Shown piece by piece: positions 41,750 to 51,440 of a DNA stretch of 64,000 nt. The DNA is taken from the NCBI RefSeq assembly GCF_017833415.1, contig NZ_JAFICC010000002.1:351226-415225 (forward strand), given 5' to 3'. Both the position numbers and the translations under genes were made by a program. The stretch is from Flavobacterium sp. 1355 (GTDB taxonomy: Bacteria; Bacteroidota; Bacteroidia; Flavobacteriales; Flavobacteriaceae). The notes below the pieces were generated by a model. It had not been told where the DNA came from, did no database searches, and was given only the letters and a program-made list of their open reading frames with translations. Position 1 is the stretch's first letter, and every line of letters begins with the position of its first letter.

Positions 41750-43189
41750 TTAAAAAAACCACGTTGCCACAAAAATAGCTGTAATCACACAGATTAAATC
41801 AACTAAAAGCATTGTACCTAAAGCATAACGGGTGTTTTTGATATTTACAGAACCAAAGTAAACCGCAATAACATAAAAAGTGCTTTCTGCACTGCATTGA
41901 AAAATACTGCTCAATCTCGCTGTAAGAGAATCTGCGCCAAAGGTATTCATAGAATCGATAAGGAATCCTCTTGATCCAGCAGAACTAAACGGGCGCAGCA
42001 TTGCAACCGGAAGTGCATTTGTAATTTCTTTGCTTACCCCCATATTAGAGAAAACAAAAGCAATACCATCACTGATAATTTCAAATAAACCACTGTTTCT
42101 GAAAAGGGAGATAGCCACAAGCATTCCTAAAACATAAGGAAAGATTGTAACTCCGGTTTTAACACCATTATTTGCACCTACCACAAAGCTTTCAAAAACA
42201 GTTGTATTAGCATCAGTAAATTTTTTCTCATGAATGAAAGAAAAAATCAAAGTAAAAGCAATAATCGCAATCAATATTAATGCAGAAAGATTTGAAGTAA
42301 AAAGGTTTTTACCGATTAAATCCAAATGGTTTACATACATCAACAAACCAATAATCCCGGCAATTAAGACCATTAAGGCAATAACCAGTGAAGCACTTTT
42401 GAAGTTGATTTTTTGTTTGATTCCAACAATAAGAAAAGCAGCAATAGTCCCAATAAATGAAGTGATAATGCAAGGAAGCATAACATCGGCAGGATTGCTT
42501 GCATTGGCAGCAGCCCGATATCCGATAATAGAAGTAGCAATTAAGGTTAAACCAGAAGCATGTAGGCACATAAACATAATTTGCGCATCACTTGCCTTAT
42601 CTTTTTCGGGATTTATTTCCTGTAAACTTTCCATCGCCTTAAGACCAAACGGAGTAGCTGCAGAGTCTAATCCTAAGAAATTAGCAGCAAAGTTTAAAGT
42701 CATGTATGAAATAGAAGGATGGTTTTTTGGTATACTTGGAAATACTTTTACAAAAACCGGACTTAGCGCTTTTGCTAATTTCCCAGACGCCCCCGATATA
42801 ATTAAAAGCTCCATTAATCCGCAAAAGAAAGCCAGATAAGCAATTAGCGGCAGAATTAAATCTACCAAAGTACTTTTACAAGTAGGTAATAAACCATCAG
42901 ATTTTTGAACTCCACTGTAAATTTTTACAGTTTTGTTTTTATAAACGTACGTAGTATCAGCATTTAGCGTATCACGATTGATGATTATCGTCTGATCCGG
43001 CGCTGTTTTGATGCTGTCTTTGATAAAGGCAGGAAGCTGTTCTGCATATTTTTCAGAAACCAGAATCGGATCATCTTTTTTTCCATTCAGAACATAATCC
43101 ATTGTATACGTATCGGCAGTAACCAAACTAACAACAATAAAAACAATCGAAGAAATAAAAATAACTAGCCAGAATCTACTTAGTACCAT
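41750..43189 (-). CDS. Nucleoside-recognition (spore maturation SpmA/SpmB fusion) membrane protein
   Basis: This is a 479-residue integral membrane protein with about ten helices. The Gate/nucleoside-recognition family signature appears in both halves: NFAANFLGLDSAATPFGLKAMESLQ, then NALPVAMLRPFSSAGSRGFLIDSM. In Gram-positives these correspond to separate SpmA and SpmB; here they are fused, which is usual in Bacteroidota, and sporulation is not implied. A periplasmic loop (about 35-105) follows the first helix. The role is unknown; transport of a small molecule is possible. Confidence 0.85.
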   Translation of the reverse strand: MVLSRFWLVIFISSIVFIVVSLVTADTYTMDYVLNGKKDDPILVSEKYAEQLPAFIKDSIKTAPDQTIIINRDTLNADTTYVYKNKTVKIYSGVQKSDGLLPTCKSTLVDLILPLIAYLAFFCGLMELLIISGASGKLAKALSPVFVKVFPSIPKNHPSISYMTLNFAANFLGLDSAATPFGLKAMESLQEINPEKDKASDAQIMFMCLHASGLTLIATSIIGYRAAANASNPADVMLPCIITSFIGTIAAFLIVGIKQKINFKSASLVIALMVLIAGIIGLLMYVNHLDLIGKNLFTSNLSALILIAIIAFTLIFSFIHEKKFTDANTTVFESFVVGANNGVKTGVTIFPYVLGMLVAISLFRNSGLFEIISDGIAFVFSNMGVSKEITNALPVAMLRPFSSAGSRGFLIDSMNTFGADSLTARLSSIFQCSAESTFYVIAVYFGSVNIKNTRYALGTMLLVDLICVITAIFVATWFF

Positions 43190-43299
43190 AATTATATTTT
43201 TTTGTAAATGTAATTATTTCAAAATATAATGCACAAAGATTTTAATACTCAAACAGCAAGCTTTTCTATAAAAACGCTCATATTCTGCAAAAATTTATA

Positions 43300-44373
43300 T
43301 TATTCAATACTAATTTTAGATTCTAAATAGCTTTCAAAAGGTTTGATCGCTTCAAATAGAATCTTTTTTTTGTGCGTTTCAGTTTCATTAAAAAATTGCG
43401 TTTCAATCTTAGTATGATCTTTTTTAATGGTTCTTTTCCACGTTCCAATAACTTTTCCGTTTTCTACAATTATAGGTTTAAAAATGCCATTGTTGGTAAA
43501 AGCCTTCGATTGATGCTCGAGCAAAATAGAAGCTTCACGGGTTTTATACGAAATCAAAATCTCGTCAAACGCCGGAAGAAAATGTACGCTTTCCTGATAA
43601 TTTCCCATTTTCGGATTAGTTTTTCCAAACCAATAATCCTGATTATCAATGGTAATACAGTTTAATTGCAATCTAATTGCGTTAATAGTTGTTTTGCAAA
43701 TTGTGGGTGAAAAACCGGACCACCAAGAGAAATCAGGTAGCGTTGCAGGTCCGTGGCTTTCAAAATAGCGCAGGGCTAATTTAGCCAGCCCTTCTTCTCT
43801 GGATAATTTATTTTTTGGTTTAGAAACCCTTTCTTCAAGCAAAGCATAAGTAATTTGTTTGCCTTTTCTCTTCCCATTGCAGACCAAACCATCAAGTTCA
43901 GCATTCATCATAATGGCAGCACTTAGAAAATCGCCACTCGAAGTTTTCTTAATATTCAGTTCCTGCATGATTTCATCACGCGTCAGATGATTATTTCCGG
44001 CTAATAGCTTTTCAATTGAAACCTTAATCTGTTCAAGCATTTTAGTATCATAACCAAATTTTTTAGCAGCCGAAATTGTCAGGGGTTTAACCTGAGGTCC
44101 TGAAATATCGAGCATCCAGTAAATATCTTCTGAAGAAACAAAATGCCAGGTCGGACGCAAAATATGGGTTCTGATGATTTTTGCCGAATTAATTGCTTCT
44201 TCTATTTCTTTTTCGGTGGCATCACAACGTGAACCAATCGCCCATTTTGCCATCGAATAATCCTGCGCCTGCATAGCGCCCAAATGATGTACAATTTCCT
44301 GAGGAGAAATTGGACTTGTTTTGTGTAACTTTTGCGAAACAAGTCTATGATGTGATATTTCCTGATAAGTCAT
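43300..44373 (-). CDS. Winged-helix DNA glycosylase-like protein (AlkZ/YcaQ, HTH_42 family)
   Basis: This 357-residue protein is of the HTH_42 family, whose characterised members AlkZ and YcaQ (AlkX) unhook DNA interstrand cross-links or remove bulky alkylated bases. The catalytic QxQ motif typical of AlkZ is visible as Gln35-Ala-Gln37 in LGAMQAQDYSMAKWAIG. TPTWHFV-like RPTWHFVS and the ending AFDEILISYKTRE also fit. A DNA-repair role is likely; the exact lesion is not known. Confidence 0.85.
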   Translation of the reverse strand: MTYQEISHHRLVSQKLHKTSPISPQEIVHHLGAMQAQDYSMAKWAIGSRCDATEKEIEEAINSAKIIRTHILRPTWHFVSSEDIYWMLDISGPQVKPLTISAAKKFGYDTKMLEQIKVSIEKLLAGNNHLTRDEIMQELNIKKTSSGDFLSAAIMMNAELDGLVCNGKRKGKQITYALLEERVSKPKNKLSREEGLAKLALRYFESHGPATLPDFSWWSGFSPTICKTTINAIRLQLNCITIDNQDYWFGKTNPKMGNYQESVHFLPAFDEILISYKTREASILLEHQSKAFTNNGIFKPIIVENGKVIGTWKRTIKKDHTKIETQFFNETETHKKKILFEAIKPFESYLESKISIE

Positions 44374-44452
44374 TTTCTAAACCATTTAAATCCGAAGCGA
44401 ATATTTGAACCTTTGAGACTTTGTGCCTTTGCAGCTTTGTACCTTCAAAAAA

Positions 44453-45166
44453 CTATACATGAATAATTTCATCATCGATTAATAAATCTTCACGGCGTAA
44501 ACGCAGAAAAATCTGAGCTACGGCAATCGTATCTTTTTCGCAGTATGTTACAATACGGTCAATATCTTTTTCGACATAAAAAACATGTGCGACCTGGCTT
44601 CCGTCAATATCGCCTTTTGGCGATGGTACACCTAGAATCTTTGTTAATAGTTTTAAAGAAGTAAAATGTTTGTAATCGCCAAACTTCCATAATTCGAGAG
44701 TATCCAAATGTGGAATCTCCCAGGGTTTTTTTCCAAATAAATTTAATTTGTCCGGAATAGCAATTTGATTGATAATCATTCGGCGAGCCAGAAACGGAAT
44801 ATCGAATTCCTTTGCATTATGTCCGCACAAAAGATGTTGTGGCTGATTAAAATGATTGTTCAGCAAATTATTAAAGTCTTTTAAAATCTTCACTTCATCG
44901 CCAAAGAACGATGTTACACGAAAATTTCGAATATCGCCTTTTATTGTAAAGTACCCAACCGAAATACAGATGATCTTTCCAAATTCAGCCCATATTCCCG
45001 CGCGGTCATAAAATTCTTCGGGCGTAAAATCATCTTTTCGCTGATATTGTGTTTTAAGATCCCAAAGCGATTGCATTTCAGCGTCAAGCAAATTAAAATT
45101 CTCTTCTTCGGGGACAGTTTCTATGTCCAGAAATAAAATGTTGTTGAGGTTTATTTTTTCGATCAT
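44453..45166 (-). CDS. 3'-5' exonuclease (predicted PolB-like, DEDD)
   Basis: This is a 237-residue nuclease of the RNase H fold. The first acidic motif is FLDIETVP (Asp14, Glu16), the second CGHNAKEFDIPFLARRM, and the third YCEKDTIAVAQIFLRL, consistent with a DEDDy-type active site. I place the start at ATG 45166 (MIEKINLNN); the upstream in-frame GTG lies inside a CACGAATTTC repeat. It probably trims or proofreads DNA. Confidence 0.88.
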   Translation of the reverse strand: MIEKINLNNILFLDIETVPEEENFNLLDAEMQSLWDLKTQYQRKDDFTPEEFYDRAGIWAEFGKIICISVGYFTIKGDIRNFRVTSFFGDEVKILKDFNNLLNNHFNQPQHLLCGHNAKEFDIPFLARRMIINQIAIPDKLNLFGKKPWEIPHLDTLELWKFGDYKHFTSLKLLTKILGVPSPKGDIDGSQVAHVFYVEKDIDRIVTYCEKDTIAVAQIFLRLRREDLLIDDEIIHV

Positions 45167-45174
45167 ATTTTTTA

Positions 45175-45194
45175 CCACGAATTTCACGAATTTC
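45175..45194. repeat. CACGAATT-family intergenic word
   Basis: CCACGAATTTCACGAATTTC lies just upstream of the exonuclease gene. It matches the words at 59361-59378 and 59457-59476 and resembles the arms of the inverted repeat at 18198-18255. Only one strand copy is present here, so no hairpin forms. Confidence 0.6.
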
Positions 45195-45302
45195 CACTAA
45201 TTGTTTGTGGGCTAAATTTACGCAAAATGGATTTATCTGCAGGAATTTTAAAAAAAAGAACGAATTTTCTCAAAAAAAAATATGAATTCGTTCTGAGGAT
45301 CT

Positions 45303-45773
45303 TTAGAATAAGCTTTGCTGTTTTATTGGATTTTCATGTTCCAACAGCCATTTTTTACGCCATATTTCTCCGGCATAACCGGTAAGGGAGCCGTTTGTAC
45401 CAATTACACGATGGCAAGGAACCACAATCCAAAGTGGATTTTTACCATTTGCAGATGCTACAGCCCGGATCGCTTTGATGTCGCCGAGCTTTTTGGTCTG
45501 ATCCATATAACTAACCGTTTTTCCGTACGGAATTTCTAATAGTGATTTCCAGACTTTTTGTTGAAATTCTGTTCCTTTAGGATTTAGTTTTAGAGTAAAA
45601 TCAGTTCTTTTTCCTTCAAAGTATTCATTTAACTGTAAAACAGCTTCCTGAAGCACTTCTGGTACAACAGCAGAAATTTCTCCTTCTTTCATAACCGAAA
45701 TAACCGAAATGCCATCTTCATCACCAGTTATTGTAGTGATTCCAAGGGGAGAATTAATGTAAACTGTTTCCAT
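45303..45773 (-). CDS. ogt: Methylated-DNA-[protein]-cysteine S-methyltransferase
   Basis: This is a 156-residue suicide repair protein that takes the methyl group from O6-methylguanine. The acceptor is Cys120 in the invariant PCHRVIG motif, and the arginine finger lies in IRAVASANGKNP. The length fits the stand-alone Ogt type without the Ada domain. It lies near other repair-type genes (AlkZ-like and exonuclease), though each seems to be transcribed separately. Confidence 0.93.
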   Translation of the reverse strand: METVYINSPLGITTITGDEDGISVISVMKEGEISAVVPEVLQEAVLQLNEYFEGKRTDFTLKLNPKGTEFQQKVWKSLLEIPYGKTVSYMDQTKKLGDIKAIRAVASANGKNPLWIVVPCHRVIGTNGSLTGYAGEIWRKKWLLEHENPIKQQSLF

Positions 45774-45868
45774 AGATTTACCGTAAGCGTTTACGCAAAG
45801 TTCGCAAATTTTTCTTAAGCATATAAGTTATTTAAGTTCTGCGGTTATTTTTTAAACTAACTTACAGT

Positions 45869-46684
45869 TTAATAATTTTGAAGTTGAAATTTATAGTTTA
45901 AAACAGTTTCAACTTTTTCACTTGAAAGAACCTTTTTGATATTTGATTTTTCAGAACTGAATTTTGGTAATTTTAAGTTTAGATCAAGTGCTTTTTGTGT
46001 ATAATATACTTCTCGGGTTGGATGAAATGGCGCTACAGCATTAAAAATTTCATTCCATTTTGACTGGTTAATGATTTCCAGAATCACTCCAATACAATCA
46101 TTTTGATGAATCAGATTAACAGGTGCGTCCGGATTTTCAAGATTTTCTTTTCCGGACAAATGCTTAACCGGCTGACGATCTTCACCAATTAATCCTCCAA
46201 AGCGAATAACAGTAGTATTGAAAGCTGAATTGTTTTGCAAAACTGCTTCTGCCAAAACAAGTTGTTTGCCGCTTTCTGTGTCGGGGTTTGGATTTGTTTT
46301 TTCTGTGATTAATCCGTTTTCATTTCCATAAACAGAAGTTGAACTTACAAAAAGTACTTTTTTGACACTGGACTTTTCTATAAAGGGAATCAAATTGGTG
46401 ATTTTTTCGACAAAAACTTTCTTTTCTGTATCCGGATTATTTCCGCGTAGTTTAGGCGGAATATCTATTATAAGTATATCGCTTTCTGCTAAGAAATCAT
46501 TTATAGTTTCAGAAACACTTTCGCTTTCAAGCGTAACCAAAAACGGATTTATTTTAAAGCTTTCCAAAATTGAAAGTTTGTTTTCTGATGTTGTTGAACC
46601 TTTTACAAAATTTCCTTCTGCGATTAATTTCTTCGCCAAAGGCAAACCTAGCCAGCCACAGCCGAGTATACTAATTTTTTTCAT
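45869..46684 (-). CDS. NAD(P)-binding SDR/YeeZ-like epimerase family protein
   Basis: This 271-residue protein is of the extended SDR superfamily, with the Rossmann motif ILGCGWLGLPLAKKL at the N-terminus and the SSTSVYG motif at about 115-121, where the catalytic Ser and Tyr usually sit. A TxxxY-K triad is not complete, so a redox role is uncertain. Similar proteins are annotated YeeZ. The substrate is unknown. Confidence 0.82.
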   Translation of the reverse strand: MKKISILGCGWLGLPLAKKLIAEGNFVKGSTTSENKLSILESFKINPFLVTLESESVSETINDFLAESDILIIDIPPKLRGNNPDTEKKVFVEKITNLIPFIEKSSVKKVLFVSSTSVYGNENGLITEKTNPNPDTESGKQLVLAEAVLQNNSAFNTTVIRFGGLIGEDRQPVKHLSGKENLENPDAPVNLIHQNDCIGVILEIINQSKWNEIFNAVAPFHPTREVYYTQKALDLNLKLPKFSSEKSNIKKVLSSEKVETVLNYKFQLQNY

Positions 46685-46747
46685 TTCATTTTTTAAGGTT
46701 CAAGCGTCAGAAACACAAGATTGTTCACAAATTGCGAGATTAAATCT

Positions 46748-47197
46748 TTACAAAGTTAGGGTAAATCGAACTTTATCTTTGCCCTTTGCACCAATTCTGT
46801 GGTAAAATTTTATAGCTCTTTCGTTAAATTGAGGAGTTTGCCATTGAATATTTACACAGTCTTTTTCTATTGCAATTTGTTTTAGTTTCTCAATTAAAAT
46901 TTCTCCAATTCCAAAACTTCTTACTTCCTCTTCCAAAAACAAGCAATCCATATGCATAAAACCGGCCGCATCCCAGGTTGAGTAATCAAAAGTATAAGAA
47001 ACATATCCAACAATTGTTTCATTTGCAGCAACAACCAGACAATGCAATTTTGGATTCTCCTCAAACAATGCTTTTTTTAGCCTTTTTTCCTTTCCTTCCG
47101 GAGAAAAATCCGCTTTTTCATATTCAGCATGCTTTTGGCATAAAACAATCAATTTGGGTAAATCTAACGGTTCACAATTTCTTATTGAATATTCCAT
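46748..47197 (-). CDS. GNAT family N-acetyltransferase
   Basis: This is a 149-residue acetyltransferase. The acetyl-CoA loop region is VRSFGIGEILIEKLKQIA, with a shortened form of the usual RxxGxG motif, and the closing strand is INIQWQTPQFNERAIKFYHRIGA, a good GNAT signature. Its start overlaps the 3' end of the LysR-type gene by 16 bases, so the two are probably co-expressed. The substrate is unknown. Confidence 0.88.
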   Translation of the reverse strand: MEYSIRNCEPLDLPKLIVLCQKHAEYEKADFSPEGKEKRLKKALFEENPKLHCLVVAANETIVGYVSYTFDYSTWDAAGFMHMDCLFLEEEVRSFGIGEILIEKLKQIAIEKDCVNIQWQTPQFNERAIKFYHRIGAKGKDKVRFTLTL

Positions 47198-48084
47198 TGA
47201 AGATTGATTTCGGTTTGCAAAAAGGTGATAAAGTGGTGAAAATAATTCGGGTAATGTTGATTTTCCCGAACGGCAATAAAATGTTTTCGTTTCAAACCGT
47301 TTTTACCAATCTTAATTGCTTTTATGGGACTGGTTTTTAAATGTGGGAGCAAAGCCCATTTTGCCATCGACATGACACCCATATCGGCTTTGACCATTTC
47401 TAGTGAAGCTTCTGTTAATGGCATGGGCGTTATTTTTTTTGGAGTGACTTTGGCAGGCGCCAAAACAAACTGATGAATCGTAACCGTTTCCATCGGAAGT
47501 GAGTGAATCAGTAAATGTTCATTGATAAAATCCTCTGCAACTACATATTTTTTATCTGCCCAGGAATGATTTTCAGAAACAACCATAACGACTTCATCCT
47601 GAAAAAGCTCCGTATACCTGATATTGGTGTCTTTTATCTGGTCGCTTACAATGGCAATGTCAATTACATTTTCTAATAACTTTTGTAAAGGAATATGTGT
47701 AGCTTCTGCCACAATTTTTAATTCAACATTGGGATACAAAAGATGGAATTGTTTTAAAACCGAAGGAAGCCAGTGATAACTTGAGAAACATTCGGTACTA
47801 ATTCTGATTTCACCATATTCACCAAAAACCATTTGTTTGATCTGAGTTTCGGTTTCAGAAAGCTTCTCCAGAATTTCGTTGGCGGTTTCGTAGATTTTTA
47901 CTCCGGCCTGTGTTAAGACCAGCTTTTTGTTCATTCGCAGGAAAATAGCCGTTCCCAATTGATATTCAGCTTCTTTAAGCTGATGACTCAAAGCCGATTG
48001 TGTCAAATGAAGTTTGTCTATTGCTTTGGTAATGCTTCCTTCTTCGACTATAGCTTTTATCAATCGTAAATGTCGTATTTCCAT
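47182..48084 (-). CDS. LysR family transcriptional regulator
   Basis: This 300-residue regulator has an N-terminal winged helix (MEIRHLRLIKAIVEEGSITKAIDKLHLTQSALSHQLKEAE) and a C-terminal effector domain of periplasmic-binding fold. ATG 48084 is chosen; the frame extends to a TTG at 48105. The closely overlapping GNAT gene is downstream, and the divergent rhodanese gene at 48233 is a likely target. In MetR-like LysR proteins the effector is homocysteine, but nothing here fixes the ligand. Confidence 0.9.
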   Translation of the reverse strand: MEIRHLRLIKAIVEEGSITKAIDKLHLTQSALSHQLKEAEYQLGTAIFLRMNKKLVLTQAGVKIYETANEILEKLSETETQIKQMVFGEYGEIRISTECFSSYHWLPSVLKQFHLLYPNVELKIVAEATHIPLQKLLENVIDIAIVSDQIKDTNIRYTELFQDEVVMVVSENHSWADKKYVVAEDFINEHLLIHSLPMETVTIHQFVLAPAKVTPKKITPMPLTEASLEMVKADMGVMSMAKWALLPHLKTSPIKAIKIGKNGLKRKHFIAVRENQHYPNYFHHFITFLQTEINLQWNIQ

Positions 48085-48193
48085 TTTTTGAGAATTAGTA
48101 TACAAAGGAACAAAATTTTAAGTTGCTTTTTCTATGAAAAAAAGTAATGAAATTGATGAATTCTTTTCGTTTTTATCACGCTTTGGGTTATGC

Positions 48194-48201
48194 TACTTTT
48201 G
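48194..48201 (+). promoter_or_regulatory. -7 element of the rhodanese gene
   Basis: TACTTTTG matches TAnnTTTG, 31 bases before the ATG at 48233. The -33 region has TTTT without TTG, which would suit activation by the divergent LysR-type protein. Confidence 0.5.
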
Positions 48202-48232
48202 AAAAAGCAAAATGATAAAACCTTAATTAAAA

Positions 48233-48628
48233 ATGGAAGCACAAATTAAACATTATGAAAATAAACTGGCATTTGAAATGGATCCTTCTGATTTGTTTGA
48301 TGCCTTAAACAATGGGGAAAAAGTAGTAGTTATAGATGCCCGAAAAGCATTTGGTTTTGAAGCAGAGCATATTCCAACGGCGATTAATATTCCGCATCGT
48401 GAAATGACTTCTGAAAGTACAAAACATCTTGATAAAGAAATTTTATATGTCACTTATTGCGACGGAATTGGCTGTAATGCTTCGACAAGAGGCGCGCTGA
48501 ATATGACAAAACTAGGCTTTAATGTAAAAGAGTTAATTGGCGGAATAGAGTGGTGGAAGTTTGACGGTTATGCCACTGAAGGCACAAATGGTGTTAAAGC
48601 AGGATTAAAAATAGAATGTACCTGTTAA
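48233..48628 (+). CDS. Rhodanese-like domain protein
   Basis: This is a 131-residue single rhodanese domain with the probable catalytic Cys76 in the loop YCDGIGCNAST and a second Cys81 five residues on. The N-terminal active-site arrangement VVVIDARKAFGFEAEHIPTAINIPH is typical. It likely moves sulfane sulfur or acts as a thiol sensor. Its divergent orientation to a LysR regulator suggests regulated expression. A Cys-rich C-terminus (LKIECTC) is notable. Confidence 0.88.
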   Translation: MEAQIKHYENKLAFEMDPSDLFDALNNGEKVVVIDARKAFGFEAEHIPTAINIPHREMTSESTKHLDKEILYVTYCDGIGCNASTRGALNMTKLGFNVKELIGGIEWWKFDGYATEGTNGVKAGLKIECTC

Positions 48629-48632
48629 TGAA

Positions 48633-48667
48633 AAATGGCAAACTTTTAATTAGAAAGTTTGCCATTT
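48633..48667. terminator. Bidirectional terminator
   Basis: AAATGGCAAACTTT (48633-48646) and AAAGTTTGCCATTT (48654-48667) form a 14-bp stem between the convergent rhodanese and M28 genes. Confidence 0.85.
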
Positions 48668-48683
48668 TTTATCTTTAGTACTA

Positions 48684-51080
48684 TTATTCAGGTTGAACAG
48701 TTGGTTTCAAACTGTCTTTGACAATTACTGCGCTGTCTTTTACCGGTACCGCTTCAATAGTTGTTTTGAGAGGTGCGGTATATCTCTTTATTTTCTGTTG
48801 AATCAAAACAGCATCATTTAAAACAAAAGGTGTAGGCATCATCCATTCACTTCTAGGCTTGATGTTAAACAGCGGATTTGTCATTAAATCAAAAGAACTT
48901 TCAATAAGGTCCATATCAAAAACAGATGATTTATTGATATAGAAATCCAAAACAAGAGGTTCATTGCCAACTACATAATAACATAAAATTTTTATATCAT
49001 CACGTTCCAGACGATTTGATTTTTGCCCCGAAGTTTCTACTCCGTTAGCCTTAAAGTTGTAAAACGTCATTTTTGGATTAGCATAAATATCGTAACGATT
49101 CACTTTTCGGTTTGGTGTGATTTTTATTTTTAAATATCTGTTATTGCCTACAACACTGTCTTTTATAAAAGTTATAGTTGGTTTTGGAACATCAACTTTG
49201 GGTGCAATGGCACTGTAACTAAAAGTTGAGTTGTATTTGCTGGCAATCGGAAGTCCGTTTAGGCCAACTGCTTTCTGGTTCATTTGTCCCAGATAAGATT
49301 TTGTCCAGTCATCAAGGTTTGTGTCATAAGTAGTCCAGACTGCCGAATCGTTATCAGCATTATAAACATACAATAAACTGTTAGATTTAGCTTTTCCTTG
49401 TTCATAACCGGAATGAATACCTGCGTACACAAAAAAGCCAATTGAAATAACAAAGAACAGCATCGTCCAGACTCCTTTTTTAGAAAATGCCCCAAATACC
49501 GGGAGCAGTAATCCAAAAAGCAAAACAGTAAGGGCGGCGCTTCCAAAAAGTATTTTTAAACCCAACCCAACCGGGAACATTACAATAAATGGTGCAACAA
49601 TTGCCAAAGCAGGAATGCTGAATAGTAAATTCAGCCCTAAGCTGTAATGTTGCGTGATGACGAAAATTCCAAATAAGAATATCCCAAAGTAAACCGGAAT
49701 AATCAAAAATCCTGCTCCGGCCAGGCTATTGGCCAAATAAGCATTAATAATTATCCAAAGTAACAAAGGGGCTACGAAATGATTCATCGTAATTTTTCCT
49801 TCTGAAAAATGATGATAAAAAGCAAAACAAATCGCAATGCTTAGTGTTACGAAAGCTCCAATGTAGGCATGCCCGTTATAAGTGAATCCGTTTAAAAAAT
49901 CAGAATATTGCGGATATATTTCCCCAATAATTTTCCATCCTAAAAAGGTAACCAGCCCTGCTATTATAATTGATCCCAAAAACGGAACAAATCCTCTGAA
50001 AATTTCTCTGAAGCTGATTACGCGTTTTACTTTTCCGATGAAAATAAAAACAATTAATAATCCTAAGGCAACAAAAGTCATTGGGGCAACCCATTCAAAA
50101 GGATAACTTATAAAATATCCAAAGGGGGCATTAAAATATACATTGTCTTTTGTACTTGCTGTTGAATTTAAATCAATATTCGAGAAATACTTCATTAAAG
50201 GCATCAGGTAAGTTCCCTGATGCGTAAGTGTAGTTTTGTTTAAATGCTGAATATCATCTTGTTGAGTGTGATAATTAAAGTGCCCGTCGATAAAAGCAAA
50301 ATTAAAACCCTGAATATTTCCCTGTTCCCTGAAAACGGTCAGATCGGTATCATTAGGGAGCATTTTGTAAATGCTGTACATCAATGAATTTGAAACCGGA
50401 AATTTAGTTTTTGCGTTCGCAAATTCCTTTACAAGAGCTTCGTTTCCTTTGTTGGTTTCCATGAGCATATAACTCGGCCCAGAAGAACCTCTGGCTTCAA
50501 AATTTAAAACCAAACCAACATCTTTAGCCCACGGATGTTTGTTTACAAAAAGAGCCGCACCGTTTAATCCTAATTCTTCTGCATCAGAAAAGAGAATAAT
50601 AATGTCATTTTTGTGAGGTTGGTTTGAATATAAAAAAGCACGGACACCTTCTAGAATGGTTGCAACTCCGGAGGCGTCATCACTTGCTCCTTTAGAAAAT
50701 GAGTGTGGGGCACTATCATAATGGGAAAGAAGCAAAAGTGCTTTTGAGTTATCAGATCCTTTTATCCGCGCGAGAATGTTTTTTGATTTTACCAATAAAC
50801 CCTTGTCATTAAGTGTAAAACCTTCCTGAACAGAAGTTTCTAAACCAATTCGGTTTAGCTCAAGTTTAAGATAATTGGCAACCAGTTCATGATTTGTCGA
50901 ACCTACAAAATGGGGCTTTTGCGATATGATTCTGACTTGGTTAAATGCTCTCTCTGTCGAAAATTCTGCCAGCGCTTCCTCATTTTTAGAAACCCACTGA
51001 GGCATCATTGTTGCGTATATTATACCCAAAATGGCAATAACGCATAGAAAAGCTAGTATTGAAGTAGGATTTTTTTTCAT
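48684..51080 (-). CDS. M28 family membrane aminopeptidase
   Basis: This 798-residue protein has an N-terminal anchor, a periplasmic M28 zinc peptidase domain (about 40-300), a stretch of about nine membrane helices (about 325-565), and a C-terminal soluble domain. Zinc ligands are visible as His120 in LLSHYDSAPH, Asp134 in GASDDASG and Glu168-169 in FSDAEELG. The layout resembles the endoplasmic ERMP1/Fxna-type M28 proteins. The function of the membrane part is unknown. It is probably transcribed with the zinc-ribbon gene upstream, 12 bp away. Confidence 0.9.
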   Translation of the reverse strand: MKKNPTSILAFLCVIAILGIIYATMMPQWVSKNEEALAEFSTERAFNQVRIISQKPHFVGSTNHELVANYLKLELNRIGLETSVQEGFTLNDKGLLVKSKNILARIKGSDNSKALLLLSHYDSAPHSFSKGASDDASGVATILEGVRAFLYSNQPHKNDIIILFSDAEELGLNGAALFVNKHPWAKDVGLVLNFEARGSSGPSYMLMETNKGNEALVKEFANAKTKFPVSNSLMYSIYKMLPNDTDLTVFREQGNIQGFNFAFIDGHFNYHTQQDDIQHLNKTTLTHQGTYLMPLMKYFSNIDLNSTASTKDNVYFNAPFGYFISYPFEWVAPMTFVALGLLIVFIFIGKVKRVISFREIFRGFVPFLGSIIIAGLVTFLGWKIIGEIYPQYSDFLNGFTYNGHAYIGAFVTLSIAICFAFYHHFSEGKITMNHFVAPLLLWIIINAYLANSLAGAGFLIIPVYFGIFLFGIFVITQHYSLGLNLLFSIPALAIVAPFIVMFPVGLGLKILFGSAALTVLLFGLLLPVFGAFSKKGVWTMLFFVISIGFFVYAGIHSGYEQGKAKSNSLLYVYNADNDSAVWTTYDTNLDDWTKSYLGQMNQKAVGLNGLPIASKYNSTFSYSAIAPKVDVPKPTITFIKDSVVGNNRYLKIKITPNRKVNRYDIYANPKMTFYNFKANGVETSGQKSNRLERDDIKILCYYVVGNEPLVLDFYINKSSVFDMDLIESSFDLMTNPLFNIKPRSEWMMPTPFVLNDAVLIQQKIKRYTAPLKTTIEAVPVKDSAVIVKDSLKPTVQPE

Positions 51081-51092
51081 AGCCGAAATATA

Positions 51093-51440
51093 CTAAATTT
51101 CTTTTTTCACAAGCATAAAATAATCATTGTCCAAAGACCGGTATCCCTGGTCGTAAAGGAAATAATAAGTGTTGCCTGTTTTGGTCTGCAAAATATTAGT
51201 AAAAAAATCAAAATCAAAGCCTTTGTTGACCATTTTTTCTCGTGTTGCCTTTGATTTTCCTTCCGTATTCAGCTCAGACAAAATACGGTAATTTTTGCGT
51301 AATTTATTATTTACATTTCGCATGAAATTATTGCTGTCCTTATTTATTTTGTTGTTGTAGGCGTTTCTGCAGCTGTCCGAACAGAACTTTTTATCTTCAC
51401 GGCCTACAATTTTTTCTGCACACTCAAGGCATGTTTTCAT
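51093..51440 (-). CDS. Small zinc-ribbon protein
   Basis: This 115-residue protein has four N-terminal cysteines in two pairs (CLECAEKIVGREDKKFCSDSC), a probable zinc ribbon of the DUF2116 type, and a basic region followed by an aromatic C-terminus (GNTYYFLYDQGYRSLDNDYF). I do not know its function. Its ATG overlaps the stop of the upstream GNAT-nitrilase gene (ATGA), so they are translationally coupled. Confidence 0.82.
   Translation of the reverse strand: MKTCLECAEKIVGREDKKFCSDSCRNAYNNKINKDSNNFMRNVNNKLRKNYRILSELNTEGKSKATREKMVNKGFDFDFFTNILQTKTGNTYYFLYDQGYRSLDNDYFMLVKKEI

Noticed and set aside
42234..42839. 201-residue open frame on the plus strand
   Set aside because: It is antisense to the SpmA/SpmB-type gene, which has clear family motifs; the frame is a shadow of its hydrophobic codons.
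43316..43328. TTTAGATTCTAAA palindrome similar to the DtxR-type box
   Set aside because: It is inside the 3' end of the AlkZ-like gene and its half-sites are one base apart instead of four, so it does not fit the operator rule.
46362..46805. 147-residue open frame on the plus strand
   Set aside because: It is antisense to the SDR-type and GNAT genes and shows no protein-like features.
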